DNA of 64,000 nucleotides from Microbacterium sp. BK668. Lineage in GTDB: Bacteria > Actinomycetota > Actinomycetes > Actinomycetales > Microbacteriaceae. The DNA is taken from positions 744,001 to 808,000 of the forward strand of contig NZ_SNWG01000001.1 in the NCBI RefSeq assembly GCF_004362195.1, given 5' to 3'. Position 1 is the first letter of the stretch. Every line of letters begins with the position of its first letter. The notes under the pieces were generated by a model, which ran no database searches, was not told where the DNA came from, and saw only the letters and a program-made list of their open reading frames with translations. A program made the position numbers and the translations under genes. This document shows positions 18,031 to 25,096 of the stretch, piece after piece.

Positions 18031-19152
18031 TCAGACGTCGCGGTCGAAGCCCATCGAGTAGGTGTGGGCGAGCAGGCGGGCCCCGGGCGGCAGCAGCGCG
18101 ACCCGCAGCCCGGCGCGCCGCGCGGCGTCGCCCGCCGTGCCGCGGGGACGACCGAGCGAGGTGTTGAGCCCGGCGATCGCGGCGGCGGTCCGCGCCGAGG
18201 CGACGCGGCGCCTCTCCCACTGCGCGAGCTCGACCTCGGGCGCCGTGCCCGAACGCGCCCAGGCGGCGAGGAGCGGGGCGAGGGTCGCGGCATCCAGCAG
18301 TCCGAGATTCATGCCCTGCCCGCCGATGGGACTCACCTCGTGGGCCGTGTCGCCGATGACGAAGAGCCGGTCGCGCCGCAGCGCCGGCGCCACCGCGCGA
18401 CGCACGGCGAACGACGTGGCGCTCGCGATGGACGAGGCATCCTGACCCCGTCGTTCCAGCGCTCGCCGCAAACGGGCTGCACGGGCCTCGGGCGAGGAAT
18501 CGGCCGGGGCGGCGTCCCACGCCACGAACCGGCGCCTCGCGCCCGGAAGCGGGAACGACTCGAGCACGCCCTCACGGCCGATGTCGATCACGGCGAGGTC
18601 GCTGCCGTCTAGGGCTGCGACATCCGTCATGAGATACCGATCCGCGTACGATCGCACGCGCACGACGCCGGGGCGGTAGACGAGCGCGCGGGCGCGCCAA
18701 CCGCCCGCGACGACGACGAGCGGGGCCGTCAGCTCCTCCTCGTCGGCCGTGCGGACGCGGACCGATCCGCTCCCGGGGGAGACCTGCGTCACCTCGGCCG
18801 CGCGCCGCGCGGGGGGTGCCCCGGCGCCGAGAGCCTGCTCGGTCGCCGCCTGCGGCAGAGCGGCGACGAAGGGGAAGCGCCGGTTCAGCCGGTCGAACCG
18901 GACGACGCCGAGGCTCCGGCCATCCGATCGCGCCTCGCCGCGGGACACCCGCACCGCCGAAGCGAGGAGTCGCTCCGTGAGGCCGGATGCCTCGAGCGCC
19001 GCGAGCACGGGGGAGTGCACGCCGATCGCCCGTGACCCGTCGCTCGGTGTCGCGCGCTGCTCGAGCAGAGTCACCGCGACATCCCGGCGGACGAGCTCCG
19101 CGGCCAGGAGGGTTCCGACGGGTCCGGCGCCGACGACGACGACCTCAGGCAC
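18031..19152 (-). CDS. FAD-dependent monooxygenase (PHBH/UbiH type)
   Basis: 373 aa from GTG. The FAD fold begins at once (VVVVGAGPVGTLLAAELVRR, GxGxxG at residues 8-13), and the second FAD motif GDTAHEVSPIGGQGMNLG stands near residue 265-282. It is last in the operon MFS-PKS-methyltransferase-monooxygenase. By analogy with SrsC of Streptomyces griseus and AgqC of Actinoplanes it would hydroxylate an alkylresorcinol ring, giving a hydroquinone that oxidises to a quinone. The start lies 23 nt after the methyltransferase stop; a 31-bp tandem duplication created that gap. Confidence 0.87.
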   Translation of the reverse strand: MPEVVVVGAGPVGTLLAAELVRRDVAVTLLEQRATPSDGSRAIGVHSPVLAALEASGLTERLLASAVRVSRGEARSDGRSLGVVRFDRLNRRFPFVAALPQAATEQALGAGAPPARRAAEVTQVSPGSGSVRVRTADEEELTAPLVVVAGGWRARALVYRPGVVRVRSYADRYLMTDVAALDGSDLAVIDIGREGVLESFPLPGARRRFVAWDAAPADSSPEARAARLRRALERRGQDASSIASATSFAVRRAVAPALRRDRLFVIGDTAHEVSPIGGQGMNLGLLDAATLAPLLAAWARSGTAPEVELAQWERRRVASARTAAAIAGLNTSLGRPRGTAGDAARRAGLRVALLPPGARLLAHTYSMGFDRDV

Positions 19153-19205
19153 GGGTGCCCGCCTCGGCGACGACCTCAGGCACGGGCGCCCGCCTCGGCG
19201 ACGAC
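19144..19205. repeat. 31-bp tandem duplication at the methyltransferase/monooxygenase junction
   Basis: Two copies of CTCAGGCACGGG(T/C)GCCCGCC and flanking bases, about 19144-19205, differing at one base. Each holds the methyltransferase stop and a GTG start signal. Without the duplication the stop and the next start would overlap as GTGCCTGA. Confidence 0.8.
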
Positions 19206-19868
19206 GCGGAACGGCGAGGCATCCGTAACGGTCCAGCGCGTGCCGAGTGCGGCGCCGAGCTCGGCGGCCCGGAAGCTCCGGCGGATCGACCTCAGCCCGT
19301 CGGTCCGGAGGAACGTCCCCGGCGCGAAGGGCGTGATCGCCACGGCGTACAGGCCGTACGCCCACCGGCTGCGGCGGATGTCGGAGTGCAGCGCGATGCC
19401 GTCGCTGAGCGCGAGCGAATCGGCGGCGAACGCGTCGAGATCCGCCGCACCGAGGTGGTGCAGCACGTGGTTGGACAGCACGGCGTCGAACCGCTCGCCC
19501 CCTGCGCGGAGCGCCGAGGCATCCGTCGCCCGGAACTCGATGCGCGACGACGCCCGCTCCTGCGCGACCGCGAGCGCCCGTTCGTCGGGATCGGCGCCGA
19601 CCCACCGCACGTCGATCCCGTCCCGCTCGGCTCTGCGGGCCAGGCGCGCGACGAGGTCTCCACCGCCCGACCCGAGATCGAGCACGCGCGCCGGACGCTC
19701 GAGCGAGGCGAGGAACGGCCCGAGCCGCGCGCGATACAGGGCGCCCCATCCGCTCCACAGCCGATTGACGACGTCGAAGCGGCGCAGGGTCGCAGCCAGG
19801 CGCGCGGGATCGCAGCGCGGGTCGTCCATCAGTTCGGCGACGACGGTGTCGCGCGCGCGGAGGCTCAC
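19176..19868 (-). CDS. Class I SAM-dependent methyltransferase
   Basis: 230 aa from a GTG that overlaps the PKS stop (GTGA). The SAM-binding motif I is VLDLGSGGGDLVARLA; motif II lies in WVGADPDERALAVAQ; NHVLHHLGAADL is the usual post-I stretch. In the type III PKS operons it resembles (SrsB, AgqB) the enzyme methylates the resorcinol product, at oxygen or carbon depending on the system. Tight coupling to the PKS gene indicates a dedicated substrate. Confidence 0.87.
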   Translation of the reverse strand: MSLRARDTVVAELMDDPRCDPARLAATLRRFDVVNRLWSGWGALYRARLGPFLASLERPARVLDLGSGGGDLVARLARRAERDGIDVRWVGADPDERALAVAQERASSRIEFRATDASALRAGGERFDAVLSNHVLHHLGAADLDAFAADSLALSDGIALHSDIRRSRWAYGLYAVAITPFAPGTFLRTDGLRSIRRSFRAAELGAALGTRWTVTDASPFRVVAEAGARA

Positions 19869-20974
19869 GCCGTCGTCCGGCGGAGGAGCGCCGATTCGAC
19901 CGTCAAGCCGGGCCCGAACGCCAGTGCGGCGACCTCGGAGTCGCCGAGGGCGTCGTCTTCGAGGAGGTCGCGCAGGATGAACAAAATGGTCGCGCTCGAC
20001 ATGTTGCCGTGGCGGCGGAGGACGTCGCGGGATGCCGCGAGCGCCGCGGGATCGAGCGCGAGGCCCGACTCGACGCGGTCGAGCACGCTCCGGCCGCCGG
20101 GGTGCACCGCCCACACCTGCGGTTCGTCACCGCCGAGGAACGAGCCGACGGCCTCCCGGATCTCGCGTCCGATGATGCGGGGCACCTCGGCGGTGAGGAT
20201 CATGTCGAAGCCCTGATCGCCGATGGTCCACACCATCTCCGATTCGCCCTCGCTCGTCAGCACCGTGCCGAAGCGGCCGAGCGCGAGCCGGGGACCGCCG
20301 GCGAACGACCGTGCGGAGACGACGGCGGCCGCCGCACCGTCGGCGAAGACGGATGCCGCGACGATCTGCTGCGGGTCCTCCGACGAGCGGATGTGCAGCG
20401 TGCACAGCTCCGCCGCCGCGACGAGCACGACGGCGTCGGGCTGCGAGTCGCAGATCCGCGCGGCGGCGCGCAGGCCCGGGATCGCGGCCGCGCATCCCAT
20501 GAATCCGATGTGGTACCGCTCGACCGCCGACGACAGCCCCAGGTCCTTCACGAGCCGGAAGTCGGGCCCCGGCGCGAACATCCCCGTGCACGACACCGTC
20601 ACGACGTGTGTCACCTCGTCCGGCCGCACTCCGGCGCCGGCGAGCGCGTGGGCGGATGCCTCGGCGAAGAGCGGCGGCGCCAGCCGGATGTACGCGTCGT
20701 TGCGGACCCCGGTCGAGGGTGCCTGGATCGTGCCGTCCTCGCCGGCCAGCGGCATCCCGCTCTCCGAGACGGCCGGCACGCCCGACGCGACGGCCACGAG
20801 GTCGGACAGGACGGTGTTGCGGTGCTCGATCGCCGAGGCGTCGAACGCGGCATGGATGAGCCTCTGCGTGACCCGGCTGAGGCCCGGCTGCGCCTGGAAG
20901 ACGTCTCGGGCCGCTTCTTGCGAAACGCGAGCCGGGGGGACGGCGGTGCCGATCGACAGGATGCTCGCGGCCAT
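19865..20974 (-). CDS. Type III polyketide synthase (chalcone/alkylresorcinol synthase-like)
   Basis: 369 aa, the standard length of the family. The Cys-His-Asn triad is present: C129 in VTVSCTGMFAPG, H291 in WAVHPGGRSVLD, N324 in RRHGNMSSATI, and the AFGPGLTVE loop stands near the C-terminus. Such enzymes extend an acyl-CoA starter with malonyl-CoA and cyclise it on one active site. Operon partners (methyltransferase, monooxygenase, exporter, nearby UbiA) favour an alkylresorcinol-type lipid over a small pyrone, but starter and cyclisation cannot be read. The ATG has AAGGTGG upstream; TAAGGT 5 nt before the start could also serve as an internal -10. Confidence 0.92.
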   Translation of the reverse strand: MAASILSIGTAVPPARVSQEAARDVFQAQPGLSRVTQRLIHAAFDASAIEHRNTVLSDLVAVASGVPAVSESGMPLAGEDGTIQAPSTGVRNDAYIRLAPPLFAEASAHALAGAGVRPDEVTHVVTVSCTGMFAPGPDFRLVKDLGLSSAVERYHIGFMGCAAAIPGLRAAARICDSQPDAVVLVAAAELCTLHIRSSEDPQQIVAASVFADGAAAAVVSARSFAGGPRLALGRFGTVLTSEGESEMVWTIGDQGFDMILTAEVPRIIGREIREAVGSFLGGDEPQVWAVHPGGRSVLDRVESGLALDPAALAASRDVLRRHGNMSSATILFILRDLLEDDALGDSEVAALAFGPGLTVESALLRRTTA

Positions 20975-21000
20975 GGTCCACCTTAGGCACGCGTGACCCG

Positions 21001-22470
21001 CTACCGGCGCGATTCCCCGCCATCCTCCAGGGGCTGCACGTCGGGGTCGGGAAGCTCGCCGAGGGTCCAGAAGGGGCCGGTCACGACGAACAGGGTCGCC
21101 AGCAGCTGGCCGACGGCGCCGATCCACAGGGTCGGGACGACGCCGATCCACTGGCCGAGCGCGCCGAAGACGAGGGCGCCGATCGGCATGACGCCCCACA
21201 CGACGAAGCGGATGGACGCGTTCATGCGCCCGAGGAGGCGCGTCGGCGTGATCCGCTGGCGGAACGTCACCTGCGTGATGTTGTAGAGCAGCACCGTGAA
21301 GCTGCCGAGGAAGAATGCCACCACGAGCATCGGCACCGCGAGCGACGGCACGAGCACGACGAGCGGCACGAGCAGCGGGGCGAGTCCGAACAGGATCGAC
21401 GCGACCGGGATCGCCCGCGCCTCGCCGATTCGCTCGACGATGTGCGGCGTCGCGATCGCGCCGAGGAGGCCGCCGACAGCGCCGAGCGAGAACACCAGGC
21501 CGAACGAGGCGACGCTCAGCCCGAGCTCCCGCAGCGCGAAGATGGCGATGAGGGTCGTCGAGGCCATGTTGAAGAAGTTCGAGACCGACGTCGTGCCGAC
21601 GATGCGCCGCAGCAGACGGTTGCGGAAGACCCACCTCAGGCCCTCGCCGATCTCCTTGATGAGCGGCTCGTGCTCGTGGGCGGGGCGCAGCGTCTCGCGG
21701 TCCTTCGTGAACAGCAGCGCCGCGAACGACACCAGATACGTGCCGCTGGTGATGAGGATGGCGAAGGGGGCCGCGATCACGCCGAGGAGCCACCCGCCGA
21801 ACGCGGGACCCGCCAGTCCCGCCAGCTGCTCCGTCGACTGCAGCTTTCCGTTGGCCTCGGCGATCTGATCGCGCCGCACGAGCGACGGGACGATGCTCTG
21901 ATTCGACACGTCGAAGAACACGGTGGCCACGCCCATGACCAGTGCGACGACGTAGATGTGCCACATCTGCAGCGCTCCGAGGACGGCGAGAAGGGGCAGC
22001 GCGCTGAGCGCGACCGCACGGACGAGGTCGGCCCAGATCATGACGTGCCGCTTGCGCACGCGGTCGATCCATGCCCCCGCCGGAAGCCCCACGACGAGGA
22101 AGGCCGCGACGTTGGCAGCCGTCAGCACGCCCACCTGCCACTCCGACGCGTTCAGCAGCAGCACGGCGAGCACGGGGATCGCGAGCTCGGTGATCTGGGC
22201 GCCGAACTGGCTGAGCGCCTGTCCGCTCCACATCGTGAGGAAGTTGCGGTCATGCCACAGCGAGCCCTTCGGCGCGGACGTGGCCGCCGGCGCTCCCGCG
22301 GTCCGCCTCTCGAGGTCCTGGTCGGCTTCGACGGCGTCGTCGGCCGATCCCCGGGACGTCGGGATGGATGCTTCGGCCCGCGCTTCGGCGAGCACCTCGC
22401 CCGCGGAGGGGGAGTCCGCTCCGGATGCGACACGGCCGTGGGCGCCGGCATCCCGGGGTGATTGAGACAT
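21001..22470 (-). CDS. MFS exporter of the PKS operon
   Basis: 489 aa; ATG at 22470. A hydrophilic N-terminal tail of about 75 residues precedes twelve membrane helices; the segment FLTMWSGQALSQFGAQITELAIPVL and the loop GLPAGAWIDRVRKRH are typical of the MFS_3 (EntS-like) exporter group. It stops 26 nt before the PKS start and runs in the same direction, so it heads the operon and probably exports the product or confers tolerance to it. The promoter is TTGACA-N17-CACACT ending 7 nt before the ATG and is embedded in GATTG/CAATC repeats, likely the operator of a regulator such as the ArsR-like protein at 23059. Confidence 0.88.
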   Translation of the reverse strand: MSQSPRDAGAHGRVASGADSPSAGEVLAEARAEASIPTSRGSADDAVEADQDLERRTAGAPAATSAPKGSLWHDRNFLTMWSGQALSQFGAQITELAIPVLAVLLLNASEWQVGVLTAANVAAFLVVGLPAGAWIDRVRKRHVMIWADLVRAVALSALPLLAVLGALQMWHIYVVALVMGVATVFFDVSNQSIVPSLVRRDQIAEANGKLQSTEQLAGLAGPAFGGWLLGVIAAPFAILITSGTYLVSFAALLFTKDRETLRPAHEHEPLIKEIGEGLRWVFRNRLLRRIVGTTSVSNFFNMASTTLIAIFALRELGLSVASFGLVFSLGAVGGLLGAIATPHIVERIGEARAIPVASILFGLAPLLVPLVVLVPSLAVPMLVVAFFLGSFTVLLYNITQVTFRQRITPTRLLGRMNASIRFVVWGVMPIGALVFGALGQWIGVVPTLWIGAVGQLLATLFVVTGPFWTLGELPDPDVQPLEDGGESRR

Positions 22471-22471
22471 G

Positions 22472-22508
22472 CCAATCAGTGTGCGGCGCCGATTGGGGAT
22501 TGTCAATC
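22472..22508 (-). promoter_or_regulatory. Promoter and GATTG/CAATC operator of the PKS operon
   Basis: On the minus strand TTGACA (22506-22501), 17 nt, CACACT (22483-22478), 7 nt, ATG. Overlaid are GATTG-T-CAATC (22498-22508) and CCAATC/GATTGG (22472-22477 and 22491-22496); CTGATTG occurs as a direct repeat on both sides of the promoter. Confidence 0.6.
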
Positions 22509-22598
22509 AGCGGTCTGCCGAGCGGGCTCCTCTCCTCTGGACACGTGCTCGCGGCAGGAGGATCGTGTGGAACGGCACAACTGTGTGGGGAGGATGCC

Positions 22599-23009
22599 AT
22601 GTTCACACCGGATCGACCGTTCTCGAGCTTCGCCGTCCCGGACCTGGAGGCCGCCGTCGCCTTCTACCGCGACACCCTGGGGCTCGACCTCACCGTCTAC
22701 GAGGAGATGGGGGGAGGCTTCACCATCACCCTCCCGCAAGGCGGCGCGATCTTCGTCTATCCCAAACCCGATCACGAGCCGGCCGTCTTCACCGTCCTCA
22801 ACTTCGACGTCGAGGACGTCGAGGCCGCGGTCGACGACCTCAACCAGCGCGGAGTCGTCACGAAGATCTACACCGACCCCGATTACGGCACCGACGAGAA
22901 GGGCATCTCGCGCGGGTTCGAGGGCGGCCCGGACATCGCGTGGTTCCGCGACCCGGCGGGCAACGTCATCGCCGTCGGCAGGATGATGCCCCCGATGATG
23001 GGCGGGTGA
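22599..23009 (+). CDS. VOC family (glyoxalase-like) protein
   Basis: 136 aa with two beta-alpha-beta-beta-beta modules: FSSFAVPDLEAAVAFYRDTLGL starts the first, AVFTVLNFDVEDVEAAVDDL the second, and IAWFRDPAGNVIAVGR closes it with the usual C-terminal metal-ligand region. The VOC family includes glyoxalases, dioxygenases and drug-binding proteins. It is divergent from the exporter and followed closely by the ArsR-like regulator, so it may take part in resistance or in handling the PKS product. An AGG site precedes the ATG. Confidence 0.82.
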   Translation: MFTPDRPFSSFAVPDLEAAVAFYRDTLGLDLTVYEEMGGGFTITLPQGGAIFVYPKPDHEPAVFTVLNFDVEDVEAAVDDLNQRGVVTKIYTDPDYGTDEKGISRGFEGGPDIAWFRDPAGNVIAVGRMMPPMMGG

Positions 23010-23046
23010 CGGATCGCCGACCGATCGGGAAACCTCGATCGGTCGC

Positions 23047-23052
23047 TAGAGT
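23047..23052 (+). promoter_or_regulatory. -10 hexamer TAGAGT of the ArsR-like gene
   Basis: 6 nt before the GTG at 23059, in the 49-nt gap after the VOC gene, so the regulator can be made separately. Confidence 0.5.
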
Positions 23053-23058
23053 CGGAGC

Positions 23059-23682
23059 GTGAGCGACCAGGAGCGGATCGAGCTGCGGCCGGGTGATCCC
23101 GACGCCGAAGCCCGGATGCGGGCGCTCAGCTCGCCTCTGCGCCTGCGCATCCTGCGCCTGTGCGCCTTCGAGTCGCGCACGAACAAGGAGCTCGCCGGCC
23201 TTCTGGGCGTCAACCCCGGCACGATGCTGCACCATGTGCGCACGCTCCTGAACACCGGCTATCTCGCCGCCGAGCCGGATCGGGCGGGAGCGCAGGGTGC
23301 CCGCGAAGTGCCCTATCGGGCGACGGGGCTCTCGTGGCGGACGTCGATGCCCGGCGGCTCGTACATCCTCGTCGAGACCTTCCTGCAGCAGATCGAGAGC
23401 GTGCGCGACGAGGACCTCGATACGACGTGGCTCGGCCTGAAGCTCAACGACGAGCACCGCGAGGAGCTGCAGAACCGGCTCATGCTCCTCGTGAACGAGT
23501 TCAAGGAGCGCGGCCCCGACCCGGACGGTGACACCTACTCGCTGTTCACGGCGTTCCACCCGGACGACAATCCGCCCGGCCCCGCACAGCCGCCTCAGAG
23601 CTCCGCACAGCCGCCTCAGAGCTCCGCACAGCCGCCTCAGAGCTCCGGCCAGGCCTCCGGCCCGGAAGAGCCCGCGGGGTAA
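23059..23682 (+). CDS. ArsR-like winged-helix regulator with repeat tail
   Basis: 207 aa from GTG. A winged helix occupies residues about 14-80 (RALSSPLRLRILRLCAFESRTNKELAGLLGVNPGTMLHHVRTL shows the recognition helix). The middle has no known fold. The C-terminus contains three identical AQPPQSS repeats coded by a 21-bp tandem repeat at 23584-23646 and is probably disordered. No metal-binding Cys cluster is visible, so this is not a metal sensor of the classical ArsR type. It is the best candidate for binding the GATTG/CAATC sites at 22472-22508. Its last 46 bp overlap the 3' end of zwf on the other strand. Confidence 0.82.
   Translation: MSDQERIELRPGDPDAEARMRALSSPLRLRILRLCAFESRTNKELAGLLGVNPGTMLHHVRTLLNTGYLAAEPDRAGAQGAREVPYRATGLSWRTSMPGGSYILVETFLQQIESVRDEDLDTTWLGLKLNDEHREELQNRLMLLVNEFKERGPDPDGDTYSLFTAFHPDDNPPGPAQPPQSSAQPPQSSAQPPQSSGQASGPEEPAG
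23584..23646 (+). repeat. 21-bp tandem repeat, three units
   Basis: Three identical units GCACAGCCGCCTCAGAGCTC+C in frame within the ArsR-like gene; the third unit runs into the zwf stop on the opposite strand. Confidence 0.9.
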
Positions 23683-25034
23683 TCCTCGAGTGGGACGGCG
23701 CCGCTGCGCCACGCGTCGATGACGGGCTGCACGATCCGCCAGCACTGCTCCGCCGTGTCGCCGCGGACCGACAGCGTCGGGTCGCCGTCGAGGATCCCCT
23801 CGAGCACTTCACTGTAGGCCCGCCGCTCGCCCTCGCCGAACTCGGACTCCAGTGCCGCGCGATCGAGGTGGAAGGGGTCGCCCGGCCCGTTGAGGTTGAG
23901 TTCGAGCGACATGCGGTCCGGGCCGAGCGAGAGCCGCAGCACGGACGGCTCGGTGGAGCCCTCGAAGCCCGTCGGCAGATGCGAGACGTCCTTGAAGCGC
24001 ATGACGATCTCGCTCACCTTGACCCCGAGGGCCTTCCCCGATCGCAGCGTGAAGGGCACCCCGGCCCAGCGCGATGTTCCGACCTCGACCGTCACCTCGG
24101 CGAGCGTCTCCGTGTCGTGCGCAGGGTCGACCCCCGGTTCGTCGACATAGCTCGGCAGCTCACGTCCGGCGACCGCGCCGGCGGTGTAGCGCGCCCGGCG
24201 CGAGTTCGCCGCGGCATCCTCGTCCCAGACACGCGTCGCACGCAGGGCCGCGGCCTTCGCATCGCGGAAGTCCACGGCGTCGAGGGTCGCCGGCGGGTCC
24301 ATGGCGACGACGGCGAGCACCTGGAGCAGGTGGCTCTGGATCATGTCGACCATGGCTCCCGCCGTGTCGTAGTATCCGGCACGCCCCTCCAGGCCGAGGG
24401 TCTCGTCGTACCGGATCGCGACGGACTCGATGTGCTCGTTGGACCACACCGGCTCGAAGACGCGGTTCGCGAAGCGCAGGCCGAGCACGTTGAGCACGGT
24501 GGAGCGGCCCATGAAGTGGTCGATGCGGTAGATCTGCTCCTCGGGCACGAGCGTCGTGAGCTGCTCGTTGAGCGCGTGCGCGCCGGCCTGGTCGCTGCCG
24601 AACGGCTTCTCGAGGGCCAGGATGAGCCTCGGGGGGAGGTCGACCTCCTCGAGCGCGCGACACCCCTTGGCGGCGATCGCGGGCGGGACGGCGAAGTAGA
24701 GCGCCACCCGCCCCGCGCACTCGCTCAGCAGGCCCGCGAAGTCGTGAGGATCCGTGATGTCGGTGCGGCGATAGGTCGTGTGCTCCCGCACGCCTTCGAC
24801 CGTCGGTCCCTCGGCGTCGGCCGAGGCGAACGCCTTCTCGACCACCCCGCGCCACCTCTCGTCGTCCCAGTCGTCCATGCCCGCCCCGATGAGCCGGACG
24901 CGACGGTGCGGGTCCTCGGTGAGAAGCTGCGCGAGCGCCGGCAGGAGGAGGCGGGATGTGAGGTCGCCCGACGCGCCGAGGATGCACAGCGTCGTGTCGA
25001 TCGTTTCGGTCGGTTCGGTCGCGGAGCCGCTCAT
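23637..25034 (-). CDS. zwf: Glucose-6-phosphate 1-dehydrogenase
   Basis: 465 aa. The NADP-binding GASGDLTSRLL is at the N-terminus and the substrate motif RIDHFMGR carries the catalytic H173. It oxidises glucose 6-phosphate to 6-phosphogluconolactone and yields NADPH, the entry to the oxidative pentose phosphate pathway. It is unusual in standing alone, without tkt, tal or opcA beside it, so it may be a second copy. ATG at 25034 is supported by a TACAGT hexamer 6 nt before it; a longer frame to 25058 is unlikely. The stop lies inside the convergent ArsR-like gene. Confidence 0.93.
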   Translation of the reverse strand: MSGSATEPTETIDTTLCILGASGDLTSRLLLPALAQLLTEDPHRRVRLIGAGMDDWDDERWRGVVEKAFASADAEGPTVEGVREHTTYRRTDITDPHDFAGLLSECAGRVALYFAVPPAIAAKGCRALEEVDLPPRLILALEKPFGSDQAGAHALNEQLTTLVPEEQIYRIDHFMGRSTVLNVLGLRFANRVFEPVWSNEHIESVAIRYDETLGLEGRAGYYDTAGAMVDMIQSHLLQVLAVVAMDPPATLDAVDFRDAKAAALRATRVWDEDAAANSRRARYTAGAVAGRELPSYVDEPGVDPAHDTETLAEVTVEVGTSRWAGVPFTLRSGKALGVKVSEIVMRFKDVSHLPTGFEGSTEPSVLRLSLGPDRMSLELNLNGPGDPFHLDRAALESEFGEGERRAYSEVLEGILDGDPTLSVRGDTAEQCWRIVQPVIDAWRSGAVPLEDYPAGSSGPEAWPEL

Positions 25035-25040
25035 GGCGTC

Positions 25041-25046
25041 ACTGTA
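25041..25046 (-). promoter_or_regulatory. -10 hexamer TACAGT of zwf
   Basis: Minus strand, 6 nt before the ATG at 25034. Confidence 0.55.
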
Positions 25047-25096
25047 GTCCCGCGGCATCCGGCCCCCACGGGGCTTGCGCTGGGAGAATCTCCCCT

